From the NCBI RefSeq assembly GCF_001431415.1, contig NZ_LDJI01000004.1, positions 124,001 through 188,000 on the forward strand: DNA of 64,000 nt, written 5' to 3'. Below the pieces are notes generated by a model. That model was not told the origin of the DNA. It ran no database searches and saw nothing but the letters and a program-made list of their open reading frames with translations. Positions 60,055-64,000 of this stretch are shown here, one piece after another. Each line of letters opens with the position of its first letter. Position 1 is the stretch's first letter. This stretch comes from Stenotrophomonas humi. Its GTDB lineage: Bacteria > Pseudomonadota > Gammaproteobacteria > Xanthomonadales > Xanthomonadaceae. The position numbers were made by a program, and so were the translations under genes.

Positions 60055-61296
60055 TCAGTACAGGACGCGGGTGCGCAGTGTGCCCGGAATGGCGGCCAAC
60101 TCGTCGCGGATGGCGCCGGCCTGCTCTTCGGTAGCGGCGATGTCGATGACCACGTAGCCGACCTTGGGATCGGTGCGCAGGAACTGACCGTCGATGTTGA
60201 GGTTGTGGCGGGAGAAGATCTCGTTGATCTTCGACAGCACGCCCGGCACGTTGCTGTGGATGTGCAGCAGGCGGGTGCTCTGCGCGTGTTCGGGCAGGGT
60301 GACTTCGGGGAAGTTGACTGCCGACAGGGTCGAACCGTTGTCGCTGTAGCGCACCAGCTTGGCGGCGACTTCGATGCCGATGTTGTCCTGCGCTTCCAGC
60401 GTGGAGCCGCCAACGTGCGGGGTCAGGATGACGTTGTCGTGCGCGGTCAGGGGCGACTCGAACTTGTCGCCATTGCCCTTGGGCTCGACCGGGAACACGT
60501 CGACCGCCGCACCGCCGATATGACCCGAACGCAATGCCGCGTCCAAGGCATCGATATCGACCACGGTGCCACGGGCGGCGTTGATCAGATGTGCGCCGGG
60601 CTTCATGCGTGCCAGCTGGTCGGCGCCGATCATCCACTGCGTGGACGGGGTTTCCGGCACATGCAGGGTGACGACGTCCGAGCGCTGCAGCAGGTCATCC
60701 AGGCTGATGGCCGGCTGCGCGTTGCCCAGCGACAGCTTGGTTTCGATGTCGTGGAAGATCACCTTCATGCCGAAGGCTTCGGCGAGCACGCCGACCTGCG
60801 TGCCGATATGGCCGTAGCCGATGATGCCCAGGGTCTTGCCACGTACCTCGTGGCTGCCCGACGCCGACTTGGACCAGCCGCCGCGGTGGCATTCGGCGTT
60901 CTTCTGCGGCACGCCGCGGGTCAACAGGATCGCCTCGGCCACGACCAGCTCGGCCACCGAACGGGTGTTGGAATAGGGCGCGTTGAATACCGGGATGCCG
61001 GCCAGCTCGGCCGCTTCCAGGTCCACCTGGTTGGTGCCGATGCAGAAGCAGCCCACTGCGATCAGGCGCTTTGCATGGACCAGCACGTCGGCGCTGAGCT
61101 GGGTGCGTGAGCGGATGCCGACAATGTGGGCTTCGGCGATGCGTGCCTTCAGTTCTTCGTCCGGCAACGACTTGCTGTACAGCTCGATCTGCGAGTAACC
61201 GGCAGCGCGGAAGGTGTCCACGGCGGTCTGGCTGACCCCTTCGAGCAACAAAACGCGGATGTCCTGCTTCGGAAACGAGGTCTTCTTGGGCGACAT
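60055..61296 (-). CDS. serA: D-3-phosphoglycerate dehydrogenase
   Basis: This 413-residue enzyme starts serine biosynthesis by oxidising 3-phosphoglycerate. It has the substrate-binding lobe, the NAD-binding Rossmann segment GIIGYGHIGTQVGVLAEAFGM (about 155-175), the catalytic triad region near PHVGGSTLEAQ, and a C-terminal ACT domain (about 340-413) that binds serine for feedback inhibition. It lacks the extra lobe of the longest form, matching the E. coli type (410). The start at 61296 (MSPKKTSFPKQD) is preferred over an upstream frame. It is divergent from a D-2-hydroxyglutarate dehydrogenase, which is functionally linked. Confidence 0.95.
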   Translation of the reverse strand: MSPKKTSFPKQDIRVLLLEGVSQTAVDTFRAAGYSQIELYSKSLPDEELKARIAEAHIVGIRSRTQLSADVLVHAKRLIAVGCFCIGTNQVDLEAAELAGIPVFNAPYSNTRSVAELVVAEAILLTRGVPQKNAECHRGGWSKSASGSHEVRGKTLGIIGYGHIGTQVGVLAEAFGMKVIFHDIETKLSLGNAQPAISLDDLLQRSDVVTLHVPETPSTQWMIGADQLARMKPGAHLINAARGTVVDIDALDAALRSGHIGGAAVDVFPVEPKGNGDKFESPLTAHDNVILTPHVGGSTLEAQDNIGIEVAAKLVRYSDNGSTLSAVNFPEVTLPEHAQSTRLLHIHSNVPGVLSKINEIFSRHNLNIDGQFLRTDPKVGYVVIDIAATEEQAGAIRDELAAIPGTLRTRVLY

Positions 61297-61502
61297 GTCG
61301 GGATCGACGGCACAGATGGGTGGGCCGGTCACTATGCCAGAACATCGGGCACTTTGGTGCGCTGCGCAACGCAGCAAGGCATTGATGGGAAAAGGTTTCA
61401 TCTGAACTCAGTTGCCGGCCTGCCGACCGAGGCTCTGGCAGCTGGACGGCATGCGGTGTGACTGGCACGCTTGTTGGCTTTCATGCCCCAGAAACACTCG
61501 CC

Positions 61503-62891
61503 ATGACCGACCCGCGCCTGCACTCCCTGCAGCAAGCCTGCCCCAGCCTGCGTTTGAAGACCGATCCGTCCGACCTTGAGCATTACGGTCGCGACTGGAC
61601 CCGGCGCTGGACGCCGGCGCCGCTGGCCATCGCCTTGCCCGCCACGGTCGAGGAAGTGCAGGCGGTGGTGCGCTGGGCGAACGTGGAATCGGTGGCGGTG
61701 GTGCCTTCGGGCGGTCGCACCGGTTTGTCCGGTGGTGCGGTGGCGGCCAATGGCGAGCTGGTGCTCAGCCTGGAGCGCATGAACAAGGCACTGGGCTTCG
61801 ATGCGGTTGACCGCACACTGACGGTGCAGGCCGGCATGCCGCTGGAGGCCGTGCACAACGCTGCGCGCGAACACGGTTTGATCTACCCGGTGGACTTTGC
61901 CGCACGCGGCTCCTGCTCCATCGGCGGCAACATCGCCACCAATGCCGGCGGGATTCGCGTTATCCGTTATGGCAATACCCGTGAATGGATCGCCGGGCTG
62001 AAGGTGGTGGCCGGCAATGGCGAACTGCTTGAGCTCAACAAGGGGCTGATCAAGAACTCCAGCGGTTACGACTTCCGCCAGCTGATGATCGGCTCGGAAG
62101 GCACCCTGGGCATCGTGGTCGAGGCAACGCTGAAGCTGACCGATCCGCCGCCGACCAGCAACGTGATGCTGCTGGCGCTGCCGTCATTCGAAGTATTGAT
62201 GCAGGTGTTCTCGGCGTTCCGCGAGAAGCTGCAGCTGGAGGCATTCGAGTTTTTCACCGACCGCGCCGTCCATCACGTCACCGCGCACGGTGCCCAGTAC
62301 CCGTTCGAGGAAATCCACCCGTACTACGTGGTCACCGAATACGCCTCGGCAGATGAAGCCGGAGAAGCCGCGGCGATGGCGGCGTTCGAGTACTGCATGG
62401 AACAGGGCTGGGTACTGGATGGCGTGATCAGCACCAGCGAGGCGCAGGCGCAGCAGCTGTGGCGCCTGCGCGAAGGCATCACCGAATCGGTGGCACGGTA
62501 CAAGCCATACAAGAACGACGTGTCGGTCAGGATCTCGGCGATGCCGGCGTTCCTGGCCGAGTCGCAGGCACTGATCAATGGTGCCTATCCGCACTTCGAG
62601 GTGGTCTGGTTTGGCCACATCGGTGACGGCAACCTGCACATCAATGTGCTCAAACCGGACGACACGTCCGATGCGGAGTTCCTGACGCAGTGCGAACAGG
62701 TCACCAAGCTGCTGGCGCAGGTGTTGCATCGTTTCCACGGCAGCATCTCGGCGGAACACGGCATCGGCCTGGTCAAGAAGGCCTACCTGGACAGCACGCG
62801 TGGTGCGGCCGAGATCGCGCTGATGCGCGGGGTCAAGCGTGTCTTTGATCCGAATGGATTGATGAACCCGGGCAAGCTGTTCGACCTCTGA
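61503..62891 (+). CDS. FAD-linked D-2-hydroxyglutarate dehydrogenase-type oxidase
   Basis: This 462-residue FAD-binding protein belongs to the VAO/PCMH oxidoreductase group. FAD motif PSGGRTGLSGGAVAANGELVLSLERM is seen at about residues 75-100. The C-terminal domain contains GHIGDGNLHINV and SAEHGIGLVKKAYL, the FAD-linked oxidase C-terminal metal site. It oxidises D-2-hydroxyglutarate (or D-lactate) to 2-oxoglutarate. SerA makes D-2-hydroxyglutarate as a side activity that drives its reaction, so the divergent serA neighbour fits recycling, as described in Pseudomonas. The start at 61503 is preferred over an upstream in-frame ATG. Confidence 0.88.
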   Translation: MTDPRLHSLQQACPSLRLKTDPSDLEHYGRDWTRRWTPAPLAIALPATVEEVQAVVRWANVESVAVVPSGGRTGLSGGAVAANGELVLSLERMNKALGFDAVDRTLTVQAGMPLEAVHNAAREHGLIYPVDFAARGSCSIGGNIATNAGGIRVIRYGNTREWIAGLKVVAGNGELLELNKGLIKNSSGYDFRQLMIGSEGTLGIVVEATLKLTDPPPTSNVMLLALPSFEVLMQVFSAFREKLQLEAFEFFTDRAVHHVTAHGAQYPFEEIHPYYVVTEYASADEAGEAAAMAAFEYCMEQGWVLDGVISTSEAQAQQLWRLREGITESVARYKPYKNDVSVRISAMPAFLAESQALINGAYPHFEVVWFGHIGDGNLHINVLKPDDTSDAEFLTQCEQVTKLLAQVLHRFHGSISAEHGIGLVKKAYLDSTRGAAEIALMRGVKRVFDPNGLMNPGKLFDL

Positions 62892-62964
62892 ACTGAGGCC
62901 ACATCGCGCAGACCGGAATGATCTTCCGGCCTGTGTGGAATGGAGGGCACTCTATCGGGCCGGC

Positions 62965-64000
62965 CTACTGCCGCGGCAGCTCGATAACGAAACGGGTTCC
63001 GCCGATGCTGCTCGGCATGCAGCCGATGGTGCCGCCATGCGCGTCCACAATGGCCTTGACGACGGCGAGGCCCAGGCCGCTGCCACCGCCCTGGCGCGAG
63101 CGTGAGCTGTCACCGCGCATGAACGGGTTGAAGATGTGCGCCTGCAGGGACGGCTCGATGCCGGGGCCTTCGTCTTCGATCACCACCTGCACATGCTCGG
63201 CAGCATCGTGGATGGCAATGCGCACACGACCAGGGCTTGCGTAACGCCGTGCGTTCTCCAGCAGCGCAAGCAGCGCCTGGCGCAGACGTGTGGGATCACA
63301 GTAGGCCGGGTGTTCCTCGCGGCTGGTTTCCATTTCCAGCACGAACCCGGCGCTGCGGAAGCCCGGGTCCACCAGGGTCATCACCGAATGGACTTCCTGC
63401 ACGACATCGTTGCGGGCGCGATGCACTTCCAGGCGGCTGTTGTCGGCCAAACTCAGTACGCGCAGGTCTTCAATCAGGCGTGATAGCCCCTCCACCTGGG
63501 ACAGGAGGCTGTGGAACTGTGCTTCGTCCGGTTGGAACACGCCTTCGGCCAGGCCTTGCAGACGCCCACGCAGAATGGTCATGGGCGTGCGCAGCTCATG
63601 GGCAATGGCCGCATGCCACATGCTGCGTTCGGTCTCCATATGCTGCAGCCGTGCGGCCATGGCGTTGAAGTCTTCAGCCAGCAGCGCGACTTCGTCGGGC
63701 GAGTCGTCGCTGACGCTGGCACGTACGCCCAGATCGCCATCGGCCAGCGCGCGGATGCTGTCCAGCAGCGAACTCAATGGCGACAGGATCCGATGGGCAA
63801 GGCGGATCGAGGCTGCGATGGCCAGGGTCAATCCGAGCAGCGTCACCCCCAGCATCCAGGCCAGCTCCGGGCCGGTGGGCATCCAGCCCTCCGGTTCCAG
63901 CGTGGTGCTGGCCGGGTAGAACTCCATCAGGATGGCATAGAGCAGGTAGGAAGACAGGATCATCATCACGATGACGCTGAGGACCATCATCGACATCGAG
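62965..64000 (-). CDS. Sensor histidine kinase (BaeS-like), 5 prime end outside the window
   Basis: The visible 344-residue part (from 63996) contains two membrane helices (about 5-24 and 46-66), a HAMP domain (about 67-120), the dimerisation domain with phospho-acceptor His133 (AIAHELRTP), and the catalytic ATPase with N box NARRYA, G1 DEGPGIE, and G2 GSGLGLAVV. The frame is open to base 64000, so the start may be upstream. The loop between helices is short, about 20 residues, as in kinases that sense signals within the membrane or via partner proteins. The H-box flank (MTILRGRLQGLAEGVF) resembles BaeS, which responds to envelope stress and controls multidrug efflux. The regulator gene is expected just beyond the window. 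Confidence 0.85.
   Translation of the reverse strand, partial: SMSMMVLSVIVMMILSSYLLYAILMEFYPASTTLEPEGWMPTGPELAWMLGVTLLGLTLAIAASIRLAHRILSPLSSLLDSIRALADGDLGVRASVSDDSPDEVALLAEDFNAMAARLQHMETERSMWHAAIAHELRTPMTILRGRLQGLAEGVFQPDEAQFHSLLSQVEGLSRLIEDLRVLSLADNSRLEVHRARNDVVQEVHSVMTLVDPGFRSAGFVLEMETSREEHPAYCDPTRLRQALLALLENARRYASPGRVRIAIHDAAEHVQVVIEDEGPGIEPSLQAHIFNPFMRGDSSRSRQGGGSGLGLAVVKAIVDAHGGTIGCMPSSIGGTRFVIELPRQ

Noticed and set aside
1-64000. tRNA, rRNA, CRISPR arrays, prophage or transposases
   Set aside because: I looked for TTCGA-type T-arms with CCA ends, evenly spaced direct repeats, and integrase or transposase motifs, and found none that hold up.

Overview
This window is chromosomal DNA from a high-GC gammaproteobacterium. 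It is most likely a member of the Xanthomonadaceae (Lysobacteraceae), probably Stenotrophomonas or a close relative. The evidence is the strong G/C bias at third codon positions, family-typical genes (DUF6116 small membrane protein, membrane-bound LytTR protein, fused branched-chain E1, 2TM glycine-zipper proteins) and the CTCTCCC/GGGAGAG intergenic repeats common in this family. The genus call is an inference from gene content and was not computed. I see no phage, plasmid, transposase, CRISPR array, tRNA or rRNA.

Layout. 1-12.6 kb: the start of an RNA helicase gene (dbpA), the divergent yeiH/yeiE-type pair, ABC-F protein Uup, a barnase-like RNase with a barstar-like inhibitor, Mn superoxide dismutase, a POT peptide transporter, a rhomboid protease, and a DUF3298 lipoprotein next to cyclopropane fatty acid synthase. 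12.8-16.7 kb: a MarR-FUSC-DUF1656-HlyD efflux operon. 16.8-25.5 kb: peptidyl-dipeptidase, glutathione peroxidase, a membrane-anchored double-AAA (Cdc48-like) ATPase, ferredoxin-NADP reductase, an ABC exporter and a BON protein. 25.7-27.9 kb: a TRIC-like channel and an ECF41 sigma factor with its carboxymuconolactone-decarboxylase partner. 28-35.4 kb: class I fumarase, two cysteine-rich lipoproteins, a glutathione transferase, a sterol-desaturase-like protein, a DsbA-like protein, an ArsC-like protein, phospholipase A (PldA) and a DUF456 protein.

35.6-43.6 kb: cold-shock protein, glycine-zipper proteins, a membrane-anchored cytochrome c, tcdA, tatD, an acetyltransferase, a second GST and the fused E1 alpha/beta. 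43.8-51.8 kb: FMN reductase, replicative helicase dnaB behind a DnaA-box palindrome, photolyase, an OmpA-like lipoprotein, a diguanylate cyclase, and an acyltransferase divergent from a LytTR regulator. 51.9-54.6 kb: two paralogous multi-domain PPC-like exported proteins. 54.7-64 kb: prfB with its programmed +1 frameshift, lysS, fadD, serA divergent from a D-2-hydroxyglutarate dehydrogenase, and a truncated sensor kinase.

Functionally this is mostly housekeeping: translation termination and charging, replication, central carbon and serine metabolism, redox and oxidative stress defence, and envelope maintenance. A few accessory units stand out: the RNase/inhibitor pair, the mirrored-cysteine lipoproteins, the tandem PPC proteins, the membrane double-AAA ATPase, and the ECF41 operon with an apparently leaderless autoregulated promoter.
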